Shown: piece by piece, positions 16,574 through 24,665 of the stretch | How positions within the stretch are numbered: the first letter of the stretch is position 1 | Layout of the letters: every line of letters starts with the position of its first letter | Assembly: GCA_021827985.1 (NCBI GenBank) | Contig: JAKATL010000012.1 | Location: 1 to 56,974, forward strand | Reading direction: 5' to 3' | From: a bacterium | Lineage (GTDB): Bacteria > Chloroflexota > Dormibacteria > Aeolococcales > Bog-877 | DNA length: 56,974 bases | Position numbers and translations under genes: made by a program | Notes under the pieces: model-generated | The model's database searches: none | What the model was told of the DNA's origin: nothing | Seen by the model: only the letters and a program-made list of their open reading frames with translations

Positions 16574-18221
16574 GGTCTCACCGCCGGTCACGGCGGTGGT
16601 CCTGGGCCGGGGTTTGCGACGCGGCCTGCGCTCGGCCCTGGCCCGGCTCTCCGAGCAGCGCGATCGGATCAATGACCTTAACGTCTTCCCGGTGCCGGAC
16701 GGGGACACCGGCACCAACATGCACCTCACCTTGCAGGCCGCGCTCGCTGAGGCGGAGAACCTGGGGCCGGACCCCAGGGCCGGCGAGGTGGCGGCTGCAG
16801 TCGCCCACGGGGCGCTCATGGGAGCCCGCGGCAACTCGGGCGTGATCCTGTCACAGATTCTCCGCGGCGTGGCGGAAGGGCTCCGCGGCAAGGCGGAGAT
16901 CGGCGCTAAGGATCTGGCCGCCTCCCTCCAGGAGGGGAGCACCGCGGCCTACCGGGCGGTGAAGCGGCCGGTGGAGGGCACGATCCTGTCGGTGGTGCGC
17001 GACGCCGCTGAGGCGGCTGCGTCCGCCGCCGCCTCGGGGTCATCCCTGGCGGAGGTCCTGCAGGCCTCCGCCGCCGAGGCCTGGGATGCAGTCGAGCGGA
17101 GTCGCAGCCAGCTAGAGGTACTGCGCCGGGCCGGCGTGGTCGACGCCGGGGGGTTCGGGGCCGCCGTCATCCTCACCGCCCTCTCCGAGGAGATCTCCGG
17201 GGCGGGATTCCTCCAGGAGCCTGAGGCGTTCGGCCCGGGGGGGGATGGTCATCATCAGGGGGTGCTGGCGGTGACCGCCCCGGATCAGGGATTCGGTTAC
17301 TGCACCGAGTTCAGCCTCGTGGGGTCTGAGCTCGGTGCGCTGGAGGTACGCCAGCGGTTGGGCGGGGAGGAGGATGAGGACGACTCGGCCCTTGTGGTGG
17401 GGGACCCGGGTCTGCTTCACGTTCACATCCACACTGCCGAGCCCTGGCAGCTGTTGACCCGGGCCGCGGAGCTGGGGCGCATCGAGCGGCTGAAGGTGGA
17501 GGACATGACCCGCCAGCACCATGAGGCCCGGGCTCGCGCCGGCAGTGGGCCGGCGGCCGGGGTGGGTAGCCGCGGGGTGGTGGTGGTGGCGCCGGGCTTC
17601 GGCTTTCACCAGCTTCTACTCGGGCTGGGGGCGGCGGCGGTGGTGGAGGGAGGGCAGGGGCGCAACCCCGCCATCGAGGAGCTGCTCCAGGCGATCGGGG
17701 GGGCGCGCTGCGCCGAGGTCCTGCTCCTGCCCAACAATCCCAATCTCCTGCTGGCGGCGGAGCAGGCGGCCCGGGTCAGCCGGAGCCAGGTCGCGGTGGT
17801 CCCCTCGCGCAACCTCCCTCAAGGCATCGCGGCCCTGCTCGCCTTCGACCCAGAGGTGGGCTTGGAGGTCAACCGCAAGCGGATGCAGCGCGCCATGACG
17901 GACGTCCACTGCATCGAGGTGACCACCGCGGTGCGTCCCAGCGAGTACCCCGGGGGGGCCATCGCCCGAGGCGACACCATCGCCGTGGTGGACGGAGATG
18001 TCGCGGCCGCAGGGTCCGAGGTGGAAGCCGTGGTGGGCACCGCGCTGGATGGCCTGGGGGGCGAGAAGCTTGAGGTGGTGACCATCTATCGCGGGGCGGG
18101 CGTGGACGCCGCGGCCTCACGTCGTCTCGAGTTGGCGATCAAGGGGCGCTTCCCGGAGCTGGAGGTGGAGTCCCACGACGGTGGGCAGGCGCTCTACCCG
18201 TACATCATCTCGGCGGAGTGA
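16560..18221 (+). CDS. fakA: Fatty acid kinase, ATP-binding subunit FakA (DAK2 domain, YloV-like)
   Basis: A 553-residue protein. The N-terminal DAK2 domain binds ATP-Mg through NVFPVPDGDTGTNM (residues 41-54) and GARGNSGVILSQILRG (about 90-105). The C-terminal region is the YloV-type regulatory domain, including LLPNNPNLLLAAEQAA and VVPSRNLPQGIAALLAF. With a FakB partner it phosphorylates fatty acids for phospholipid synthesis. The stop overlaps the start of the DegV/FakB gene (GTGA), which supports a stoichiometric complex. Confidence 0.93.
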   Translation: MAAPEVSPPVTAVVLGRGLRRGLRSALARLSEQRDRINDLNVFPVPDGDTGTNMHLTLQAALAEAENLGPDPRAGEVAAAVAHGALMGARGNSGVILSQILRGVAEGLRGKAEIGAKDLAASLQEGSTAAYRAVKRPVEGTILSVVRDAAEAAASAAASGSSLAEVLQASAAEAWDAVERSRSQLEVLRRAGVVDAGGFGAAVILTALSEEISGAGFLQEPEAFGPGGDGHHQGVLAVTAPDQGFGYCTEFSLVGSELGALEVRQRLGGEEDEDDSALVVGDPGLLHVHIHTAEPWQLLTRAAELGRIERLKVEDMTRQHHEARARAGSGPAAGVGSRGVVVVAPGFGFHQLLLGLGAAAVVEGGQGRNPAIEELLQAIGGARCAEVLLLPNNPNLLLAAEQAARVSRSQVAVVPSRNLPQGIAALLAFDPEVGLEVNRKRMQRAMTDVHCIEVTTAVRPSEYPGGAIARGDTIAVVDGDVAAAGSEVEAVVGTALDGLGGEKLEVVTIYRGAGVDAAASRRLELAIKGRFPELEVESHDGGQALYPYIISAE

Positions 18222-19078
18222 GGGTGGCTGTCCGCATAGTCACCGATAGCACCTGCGATCTCCCGGAGGAGTTTCGCCGCCGCCACGGGGTGGTGGTGGT
18301 GCCCCTCCAGCTCCACTTCGGCGAACAGACCTACCGGGACCGCGTGGACATCTCCGACCAGGAGTTCGTGCGCCGGCTGGAGCGCGGTCGCCAGCCTCCC
18401 AGCACCTCCCAACCGCCCCCCGGGGATTTCGAGCGGGTTTACCGAGAGCTCCTTCAAGGTGGCGCGGAAGGGGTGGTCTCCATCCACATCGCCGCGGTGC
18501 TCAGCGGCACCGTGAGTTCAGCCACCATCGCCGCCGACGAGGTCGGCCCGGGGCGGGTGCAGGTGGTGGACAGCCGCACGGTGAGCATGGCCACCGGCTT
18601 CCTGGTTCAGGAGGCCGTCCACCGGGCCGAGCGGGGGGAGTCGGCGGTCCAGATCGCCGCCGCACTGGCCACCATGCCTCCGAGGCTGGGGATCATCGCC
18701 TTGCTCGACACCTTGCGGTTCTTGCTGCTGGGGGGCAGGATCGGCAAGGTCCGGGCCATGCTCGGAACTGCGCTCTCGATCAAGCCACTCATCGGACTGG
18801 GACCGGACGGCTCCGTGGTGCCCCTTGGGCGCGTCCGCTCCCGCTCGGCGGGGGTGGCCCGGCTGCAGGAGCTCCTGGCCGAGCGGGAGCCGCTGGAGCG
18901 TTGTGGGGTCATCTACGTCGGGGCCCCGGAGGAGGGCACGGCGCTGCGGGAGTCCACCCAGCGGACCTACCCAGAGATGGACGTGCTCATGAGCCACGCC
19001 AGCCCGGTACTCAGCACCCATACCGGTCCGGGGACCCTTGCCTACTGCTACCTGGAGGCGGCCCCAGATCGCCGCTGA
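18218..19078 (+). CDS. fakB: DegV-family fatty-acid-binding protein (FakB)
   Basis: A 286-residue DegV-fold protein that holds a fatty acid for phosphorylation by FakA. Motifs: IVTDSTCDLPEEF at the N-terminus, TSQPPPGDFERVYRELL, IHIAAVLSGTVSSATIAA, and LLLGGRIGKVRAMLGTALSI with IKPLIGL. It starts at a GTG overlapping the fakA stop and ends 41 bp inside the annotated recG frame. The chain-length preference cannot be read from the sequence. Confidence 0.9.
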   Translation: MRVAVRIVTDSTCDLPEEFRRRHGVVVVPLQLHFGEQTYRDRVDISDQEFVRRLERGRQPPSTSQPPPGDFERVYRELLQGGAEGVVSIHIAAVLSGTVSSATIAADEVGPGRVQVVDSRTVSMATGFLVQEAVHRAERGESAVQIAAALATMPPRLGIIALLDTLRFLLLGGRIGKVRAMLGTALSIKPLIGLGPDGSVVPLGRVRSRSAGVARLQELLAEREPLERCGVIYVGAPEEGTALRESTQRTYPEMDVLMSHASPVLSTHTGPGTLAYCYLEAAPDRR

Positions 19079-21161
19079 CCAGGGCGGCCAGGCGGCCGGC
19101 ACCCGGCCGGACGGTCCCACCCTGGACACTCCCCTGCAGCGGTTGCCCAAGATCTCGGGGGAGCGCCTGGCAGGGATGCGCCGCTTGGGCCTGGTCACGG
19201 TGCGGGACCTCCTCTGGCACTTCCCGCGCCGCCACGAAGATCAACGGCTCAGGGTCCCGGTGGGGCGCCTGCACCCTGGGGAGCGCGCCACGGTTGAGGT
19301 GGAGGTGCTCTCCGTCCACCTGAGGCAGGCCCGCCAGCGGCGGATGGAGCTGGTGGAGGCGGAGGTGGGCGACGAGACCGGGACCGTTGGGGTCATTTGG
19401 TTCAACCAGCCCCACCTGGCCCGGATCCTGCACCCGGGGCGGCGCGTGACCCTGCACGGCCAGGCCGCCCGCCGCCCCGGCCAGCGGCTGCAGCTGCGCA
19501 ACCCGGAGGTCCAACTGGAGCGGCGCGACGGAGCCCAGCTGAGCGTCGGGGGTCTCGTCCCCGTCTACCCCGAGACCGCTCACCTGACCTCAAGGTGGCT
19601 GCGTGCCAAGGTGGCGGAGCTCCTGCCGCTCGCCGCCTCGGTCGAGGAGACCCTCCCCGAGGAGGTGCGCCGGGGCCAGGAGCTGCTGCCCCTGGGCGAG
19701 GCGCTGCGCCAGGTCCACTTCCCCGGGAGTCAGGAGCAGCTGGATGCCGCCCGGGCGCGCTTTGGGTTCGAGGAGCTCTTCTTCCCCCAGCTGGCAGCCC
19801 TTCTGGCCCGCCGCCAGCGGCTGGCCCGGGCCGGCACCCGATCCCCGTACGACGTGGAGGTGGCGCGCGCCTTCACCCGTGCCCTGCCCTTCCGCCTCAC
19901 CGAGGACCAGCGCCGGGCCGCCCACGAGATCCTCATCGACCTCGACCGGCCGTCCCCCATGAACCGGCTGCTCCAGGGGGACGTGGGGTCCGGGAAGACG
20001 GTGGTGGCCGCCATGGCGGCCCGGATGGTGATCGCCGCTGGCCACCAGGTGGTCCTGATGGCACCCACCGAGATCCTGGCCCGCCAGCACCTGGAGACCA
20101 TGAGGGACCTCCTGTCGCCTTTTGAGATTTACCCGCGCCTGCTGGTGGGGAGCACCGGGGCGCGGCAGCGGCGGGAGACTCTGGGGGGGCTCCTGGCGGG
20201 CACCGACAAGCTGGTGGTCGGCACCCACGCCCTCATCGAGGACGAGGTGCGCTTCCCCCAGCTGGGGCTCTGCATCGTGGACGAGCAGCACCGGTTCGGG
20301 GTGGCCCAGCGGCTGCGCCTGCGGGAGAAGGTCGACCTCAATCCCGACTTCCTCTCGATGACCGCCACCCCCATCCCCCGCAGCCTCAACCTGACCCTCT
20401 ATGGGGACCTCGACGTGAGCCAGATCCACACCCTCCCGCCCGGACGGGTGCCGGTGCACACCGAGCTGGTCGAGGCCGCAGGTCGCGAGTCGGCCTACCA
20501 GCTGATCCGCTCGGAGGTGGCGGCGGGCCGCCAGGGGTTCATCATTTGCCCGCTCATCGACGACACCCCTGGCGCGGAGGCGCGCTCGGCCACCGCCGAG
20601 TACGAGCGGCTGACCCGGGAGGTGTTCCAGGACCTCCGACTGGTGCTGGTTCACGGGCGCCTTCCGGCCCGGGAGAAGGCCGAACGCATGGAGGCATTCG
20701 CGGATCACCGGTACGACCTGCTGGTGGCCACCAGCGTGGTCGAGGTCGGAGTCGACGTCCCCAATGCCACGGTGATGGCGATTGAGGACGCCGGGAGGTT
20801 CGGGCTGGCCCAGCTGCACCAGTTCCGCGGCCGGGTGGGGAGGGGGGCCCAACCGGCGCACTGCCTGCTGTTCGTCGGGGAGGAGGATCCGGTGGCGTCC
20901 GCCCGCCTGCGTGCCCTGATCGAGCACTCGGACGGCTTTGAGCTGGCGGAGATCGACCTGCGCCTTAGAGGTGCGGGTGACCCCTATGGGCTCCGGCAGC
21001 ATGGCTTCCCCGAGATGAGGGTGGGCGACCTGCTGGACGACCCGCTGCGCGAGCGGGCCCGGGCCGCGGCAGAGGCGGTGCTCAAGGCGGACCCGGAGCT
21101 GTCCGATCCCATCCTGCGGCGGGGGATCCGGGACTACCGGGTGGTCTTCGAGTTTGACTGA
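19038..21161 (+). CDS. recG: ATP-dependent DNA helicase RecG
   Basis: A superfamily 2 helicase that regresses stalled replication forks and processes branched DNA. The N-terminal wedge/OB domain runs from about residue 30 to 250. The motor domains contain LLQGDVGSGKTVVAA (motif I), IVDEQHRFG (motif II), SMTATPIPRSL (motif III) and QFRGRVGRG (motif VI). The TTG at 19038 is the only start that keeps the conserved LDTPLQRLPKISGERLAG segment; a TTG at 19143 would remove part of it. This places a 41-bp overlap with fakB. About 707 residues, normal for the family. Confidence 0.94.
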   Translation: MPTATWRRPQIAADQGGQAAGTRPDGPTLDTPLQRLPKISGERLAGMRRLGLVTVRDLLWHFPRRHEDQRLRVPVGRLHPGERATVEVEVLSVHLRQARQRRMELVEAEVGDETGTVGVIWFNQPHLARILHPGRRVTLHGQAARRPGQRLQLRNPEVQLERRDGAQLSVGGLVPVYPETAHLTSRWLRAKVAELLPLAASVEETLPEEVRRGQELLPLGEALRQVHFPGSQEQLDAARARFGFEELFFPQLAALLARRQRLARAGTRSPYDVEVARAFTRALPFRLTEDQRRAAHEILIDLDRPSPMNRLLQGDVGSGKTVVAAMAARMVIAAGHQVVLMAPTEILARQHLETMRDLLSPFEIYPRLLVGSTGARQRRETLGGLLAGTDKLVVGTHALIEDEVRFPQLGLCIVDEQHRFGVAQRLRLREKVDLNPDFLSMTATPIPRSLNLTLYGDLDVSQIHTLPPGRVPVHTELVEAAGRESAYQLIRSEVAAGRQGFIICPLIDDTPGAEARSATAEYERLTREVFQDLRLVLVHGRLPAREKAERMEAFADHRYDLLVATSVVEVGVDVPNATVMAIEDAGRFGLAQLHQFRGRVGRGAQPAHCLLFVGEEDPVASARLRALIEHSDGFELAEIDLRLRGAGDPYGLRQHGFPEMRVGDLLDDPLRERARAAAEAVLKADPELSDPILRRGIRDYRVVFEFD

Positions 21162-21190
21162 GGGGCGACTCCCCCGGTGCCCGGGATGCC

Positions 21191-21874
21191 ATGCTATGCG
21201 AGTTGGCAACCTACCAGCGGATCCCTGCCTCCACGGAGCCCGGCCCGACCCCGGGTCGGGGGCCAACCCGTCCGGAGCGCCGCCGCCTGAAGCCGGTCCG
21301 GGGAGCGCGGCTCACCGGGGGGGAGGCGGCCGGGCGCTGGTTGCTGACCGTCGAGGAGCCCGACCTCCGGGCAACCGCGGGGGTGGCTCGGGGTGCGCTC
21401 TTCAACATCCTCGGCAACCGGGTCTACGGCATGCGGGTGGTGGATCTCTGCGCCGGGGTGGGGACGCTGGGTATCGAGGCCCTCTCCCGAGGTGCCGCCC
21501 ATGCCACGTTCGTGGAGGTGCGGTCGGCGCGGGCCCAGCTCATCGCCCGCAACTGTGAGAGCCTGGGCCTCTCCGATCGGGCCGAGGTGGTGACCGAGGA
21601 CGCCGACGGCTGGGTGCGCCGTCGGGACGACATCTTGGCGCGCTCGCAGCTGGTCCTGGCGGACCCCCCATACGCAGCGCCGGGGCCAGAGCTGCTGGTG
21701 CGACTCTTGGTCCAGGTGGCTCGGCTGGCCGGAGAGCTCCCCGCCTGGGACCCCACGGTGGTCATGGAGCACCATCGGGATCTGGTGCTGGACGATGCTC
21801 CCGGGGCGTTAAATTGCGTGCGGGTGGCCCGCTATGGCACCACCGTGCTCTCCTTCTACCGGAGGTCCACATGA
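21191..21874 (+). CDS. rsmD: 16S rRNA (guanine966-N2)-methyltransferase RsmD
   Basis: A 227-residue SAM-dependent methyltransferase that modifies G966 of 16S rRNA. Motif I is VVDLCAGVGTLGIEALSRGA and the catalytic motif IV is LVLADPPYA, in the [ND]PPY class. An N-terminal ~35-residue extension before the fold is Pro/Arg-rich, so a later start is possible. It overlaps coaD by 4 bp (ATGA), the usual rsmD-coaD pairing. Confidence 0.92.
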   Translation: MLCELATYQRIPASTEPGPTPGRGPTRPERRRLKPVRGARLTGGEAAGRWLLTVEEPDLRATAGVARGALFNILGNRVYGMRVVDLCAGVGTLGIEALSRGAAHATFVEVRSARAQLIARNCESLGLSDRAEVVTEDADGWVRRRDDILARSQLVLADPPYAAPGPELLVRLLVQVARLAGELPAWDPTVVMEHHRDLVLDDAPGALNCVRVARYGTTVLSFYRRST

Positions 21875-22383
21875 CCACGGCCGTCTATCCCGGGAGCTTT
21901 GATCCCATCCACGAGGGGCATCTGGACGTGATCAAGCGGGCCCGGATGATCTTCGACCGGGTGGTGGTGGGGGTGCTGGACAACACTGCCAAGAGCTGCC
22001 TTTTCACGGCCTCCGAGCGGGCCCAGATGGTGCGTGACAGCCTCGGCCCCGAGAGCGACGTGGCGGTGGCCCACTTCTCCGGGTTGGCGGTGGAGTTCGC
22101 CATAAGCCAGGGGGCGGCGGTGATCGTGCGCGGCCTCCGAGCGGTCTCGGACCTGGATAGCGAGTTTCAGATGGCGCTCATGAACCGCCGGCTGGAGCCC
22201 CGGGTGCACACCGTTTTCCTGACCACCAGCTTTGTCAACGTGTATCTCAGCTCGTCGCTGATAAAGGATGTCTGGGCCCACGGTGGGGGCGTTCAGGGGC
22301 TGGTTCCGGCGCCGGTCGAGGTCGCGCTCCGCCAGCGGCTGGAGAGGCCCGGCCCCCGCCCGAGAGCGGAGGAGGAAGCATGA
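21871..22383 (+). CDS. coaD: Phosphopantetheine adenylyltransferase CoaD
   Basis: A 170-residue enzyme transferring AMP from ATP to 4'-phosphopantetheine in coenzyme A synthesis. The nucleotidyltransferase motif is YPGSFDPIHEGHLDVIKRA, with HEGH as the HxGH box; the other signature is LYLSSSLIKD-like (VYLSSSLIKDVWAHGG). IVRGLRAVSDLDSEFQMALM is the substrate-binding block. The start overlaps the rsmD stop and the end overlaps the next gene by 4 bp. CoA supply here is close to the FabD/ACP genes downstream. Confidence 0.97.
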   Translation: MTTAVYPGSFDPIHEGHLDVIKRARMIFDRVVVGVLDNTAKSCLFTASERAQMVRDSLGPESDVAVAHFSGLAVEFAISQGAAVIVRGLRAVSDLDSEFQMALMNRRLEPRVHTVFLTTSFVNVYLSSSLIKDVWAHGGGVQGLVPAPVEVALRQRLERPGPRPRAEEEA

Positions 22384-22907
22384 GCGACGACCAAGACGAA
22401 TTCGGAGTGGAGAGCGAGCGAGTCTCGATCTTCGACGTACTCGATCAGCTGGAGGCGCTGGTAAACCAGAGCCGGCGGGTGCCGCTCACCCCCAATGTGG
22501 TGATCAACGAGGACGAGATCCTGGACGCCATCGATCAGATCCGGGTGGGGTTGCCCGATGAGATCAAGGAGGCCCGCCTGGTGCTGGAGACGCGGGAGGC
22601 GCGCCTGCGCGAGGCGGAGGCGCAGGCGGAGCAGACGATCCTCGCCGCCCAGGAGCGGGCCGAGAGGCTCACCGACCAGCACGAGATCACGCGCCAGGCC
22701 ACTGCCGAGGCCGAGAGACTGCTGGCGGAGGCGCGGGAACGTCACCGCAAGATGCGTAAGGATGCCGACGACTACGCCCGGGAGCGGATGGAGTCGCTGG
22801 AGACTCAGCTCTCCAGTGCGCTCAGCGAGGTGCGCCGGGGCCTGGAGACGCTGGAGTCCGGTCGGGACGGCGAGGAGAGGCCCAAGGGGCGCGGCCGGAG
22901 GCGCTGA
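22380..22907 (+). CDS. SepIVA/DivIVA-like coiled-coil protein
   Basis: A 175-residue, highly charged protein. Residues about 17-70 (IFDVLDQLEALVNQSRRVPL, then INEDEILDAIDQIRVGLPDE) resemble the N-terminus of the mycobacterial septation factor SepIVA. From about residue 65 to 155 a heptad-rich Glu/Arg/Ala coiled coil follows, with a short basic tail (KGRGRRR). Expected to be cytoplasmic and involved in septum or elongation-pole organisation; that is inference by resemblance. It starts in a 4-bp overlap with coaD and is followed by rpmF, close to the actinobacterial sepIVA-rpmF arrangement but without the DUF177 gene. Confidence 0.7.
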   Translation: MSDDQDEFGVESERVSIFDVLDQLEALVNQSRRVPLTPNVVINEDEILDAIDQIRVGLPDEIKEARLVLETREARLREAEAQAEQTILAAQERAERLTDQHEITRQATAEAERLLAEARERHRKMRKDADDYARERMESLETQLSSALSEVRRGLETLESGRDGEERPKGRGRRR

Positions 22908-22936
22908 GCCCGCCACCTGATAGACTGGCGCCCGAG

Positions 22937-23113
22937 ATGGCTCTTCCGAAGGAACGCGTGCCCAAGGCCCGCCGGGATCGGCGGCGCTCCCACCTGGCGC
23001 TGGCGGCGCCGACCCTGGCTCCATGTCCACGCTGTCGGCACCCGCGCCGCCCCCACACGGTGTGCCCCAACTGCGGGCAGTACCGTGGACGGGAGGTCAT
23101 AGCGACTGACTAG
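22937..23113 (+). CDS. rpmF: Ribosomal protein L32
   Basis: A 58-residue protein read directly from the sequence: it begins MALPKERVPKARRDRRRSHL, as in L32, and has a zinc ribbon with CPRC and CPNC. The stop is TAG at 23111. A TAGACT box at 22921-22926 ends ten bases before the ATG and no clear ribosome-binding site is visible, so a nearly leaderless transcript is possible. It precedes fabD by 21 bases, the standard rpmF-lipid gene linkage, but plsX is missing from between them. Confidence 0.95.
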   Translation: MALPKERVPKARRDRRRSHLALAAPTLAPCPRCRHPRRPHTVCPNCGQYRGREVIATD

Positions 23114-23134
23114 GGCCTGGTGCCAGGGGGGGGA

Positions 23135-24058
23135 ATGAAGGGCGACGCCCTGGTGTTTCCCGGCCAAGGGGCACAGGCGCCCGGGATGGGGAGGGAGCTC
23201 CTCGGCAAGGGATGCTCCCTTGACCTGATCGATGTCGCTGAAGCCGAGGGGGTGCCGCTGCGCTGGCTGCTCCTCGATGCCGCCGCCGAGGACCTGCGCC
23301 AGACCGAGGCGGCGCAGCCCGCGCTCTTCTACACCGGGGTGGCCATCTTCCGGCTGCTCTCGGAGGGAGGGCTGGAACCCGGCTTCGCCGCCGGACACAG
23401 CCTAGGGGAGTACTGCGCCCTGGTGGCCGCGGAGGCCGTCGGCCCGGAGGCGGGAATGCGGCTGGTCATCCGCCGGGCTAGGGCGATGGCCAGCGCTCCT
23501 CCCGGCACCATGGCGGCCGTCCTGGGGCTGGCGTCCCAGGTCGTGGAGGGGATCTGCGCCGAGGTCACGGCCTCCGGCGCACTCTGCGTTCTGGCCAACG
23601 ACAACAGCCCCCAGCAGCTGGTGGTGTCCGGCTCGGCGGCGGGGGTCGACGAGGTTTCCCGGAGGGCTCGGGAGGCCGGTGCCCGCCGGGTGGTGCCGCT
23701 CCAGGTAGGCGGCGCTTTCCACTCTCCCCTGATGGCCGGGCCGGCCGCCGAGTTCGCTCCCGCCATCGCCGAGACCGAGATCGCCGATCCCGCATTTCCC
23801 GTCGGTGCGGGGGCCCTGGGCCGGGTGGTGAGCAGCGCCGCCGAGATCCGTCGCGGGCTCGAGGTCCAGCTCGAGAGCCCGGTCCTGTGGACGGCCACAG
23901 TCCGGGCCCTGGAGGCGGCCGGGGCGCAGCGCTACCTGGAGTGCGGCGCCGGGGCCACCCTGGGACCGCTGATCAAACGGGTGTTGGAAGGTCCGGATGT
24001 GGTCCAGGTCGACTCCCCCCAGCGAGCTGCCGAGGTCGCCCAGGGGACGCTGCCATGA
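23135..24058 (+). CDS. fabD: Malonyl-CoA:ACP transacylase FabD
   Basis: About 307 residues. It loads malonyl groups from CoA onto the acyl carrier protein. The nucleophile is in AGHSLGEYCALV, the N-terminal motif is LVFPGQGAQAPGMG, and the catalytic histidine is in GGAFHSPLM. The ATG at 23135 follows a G-rich site (AGGGGGGGA); a GTG 15 bases earlier is possible. It lies between rpmF and acpP, but no ketoacyl synthase or reductase gene is present in the cluster. Confidence 0.95.
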   Translation: MKGDALVFPGQGAQAPGMGRELLGKGCSLDLIDVAEAEGVPLRWLLLDAAAEDLRQTEAAQPALFYTGVAIFRLLSEGGLEPGFAAGHSLGEYCALVAAEAVGPEAGMRLVIRRARAMASAPPGTMAAVLGLASQVVEGICAEVTASGALCVLANDNSPQQLVVSGSAAGVDEVSRRAREAGARRVVPLQVGGAFHSPLMAGPAAEFAPAIAETEIADPAFPVGAGALGRVVSSAAEIRRGLEVQLESPVLWTATVRALEAAGAQRYLECGAGATLGPLIKRVLEGPDVVQVDSPQRAAEVAQGTLP

Positions 24059-24366
24059 CCCATACAATGGCCCGCAGCTTGGGATCCCAGATCCGTCCAG
24101 CCTTCGGTACTCGGCCAGCCGGCCGGTGAAGTCCTTCGTACGCCGTCTGGTGCGTCCCGGCCGAGGCGAGGAGACCTCCCTTGCCGCCCCGACCGACTCG
24201 TCTCCCCAGGACCAACTGGCGGTCCTGCCCGGGGAGCGGCTCAGTGGGGGCCGAGCCCGATTTGGCACAATTCCCGAGCGCGACATCGCGGAGCCGGCGC
24301 CACAGCTGCCGGAACCAACAGAGCTGGCCAACCAGACGGCTTCCAGCCGTCCAACGAGGGGTAGAG
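24059..24366. other. 308-base intergenic region before acpP
   Basis: No convincing gene. A 24-codon frame begins with an ATG that overlaps the fabD stop (ATGA, 24055) and ends at 24129; it has no recognisable product. A TACAAT box at 24063-24068 could be a -10 for an acpP transcript with a ~290-base leader, but no -35 fits. In most relatives fabG or fabF would sit here, so the region may be what is left after gene loss. Confidence 0.45.
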
Positions 24367-24615
24367 ATGGCAGACACGACGTGGGAAGGGTTCCAGGCGA
24401 TCGTGGTGGAGCAGCTGGGCGTGGAGGCCGAGCAGGTGACTCCCGAGGCGAACTTCGTGGAGGACCTGAACGCGGACTCGCTGGACCTAGTGGAGCTGAT
24501 CATGGCCTTCGAGGAGGCTTACGGGATGGAGATCCCGGACGAGGACGCGGAGAAGATCCAGACCGTGGGACAGGCCTGGGACTACGTGAGGGAGCACCTG
24601 GACCTGGCCAGCTGA
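24367..24615 (+). CDS. acpP: Acyl carrier protein
   Basis: An 82-residue acidic carrier. The 4'-phosphopantetheine attachment serine is Ser38 in [15 protein letters not shown], and the C-terminal helix is YVREHLDL. It carries growing acyl chains in fatty-acid synthesis and also supplies the FakA/B and phospholipid pathways. GAGGGG lies upstream of the ATG. It is followed by rnc after 50 bases, the classic acpP-rnc-smc order. Confidence 0.97.
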   Translation: MADTTWEGFQAIVVEQLGVEAEQVTPEANFVEDLNADSLDLVELIMAFEEAYGMEIPDEDAEKIQTVGQAWDYVREHLDLAS

Positions 24616-24665
24616 CTTCGGTCCGGCGCCGCCGGGGAAGGACCACCCCGGAGGAGCTGGCGGCC

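Noticed and set aside
19590..21266. Long minus-strand frame opposite recG
   Set aside because: Shadow of recG with no recognisable motif; RecG motifs are intact on the plus strand.
24055..24129. 24-codon frame overlapping the fabD stop
   Set aside because: Too short, no motif, and no homologue I recognise; listed only as part of the intergenic region.
23997..24665. Long in-frame N-terminal extension of RNase III through acpP
   Set aside because: It overlaps acpP in another frame and has no domain; the TTG at 24666 has a suitable upstream site.
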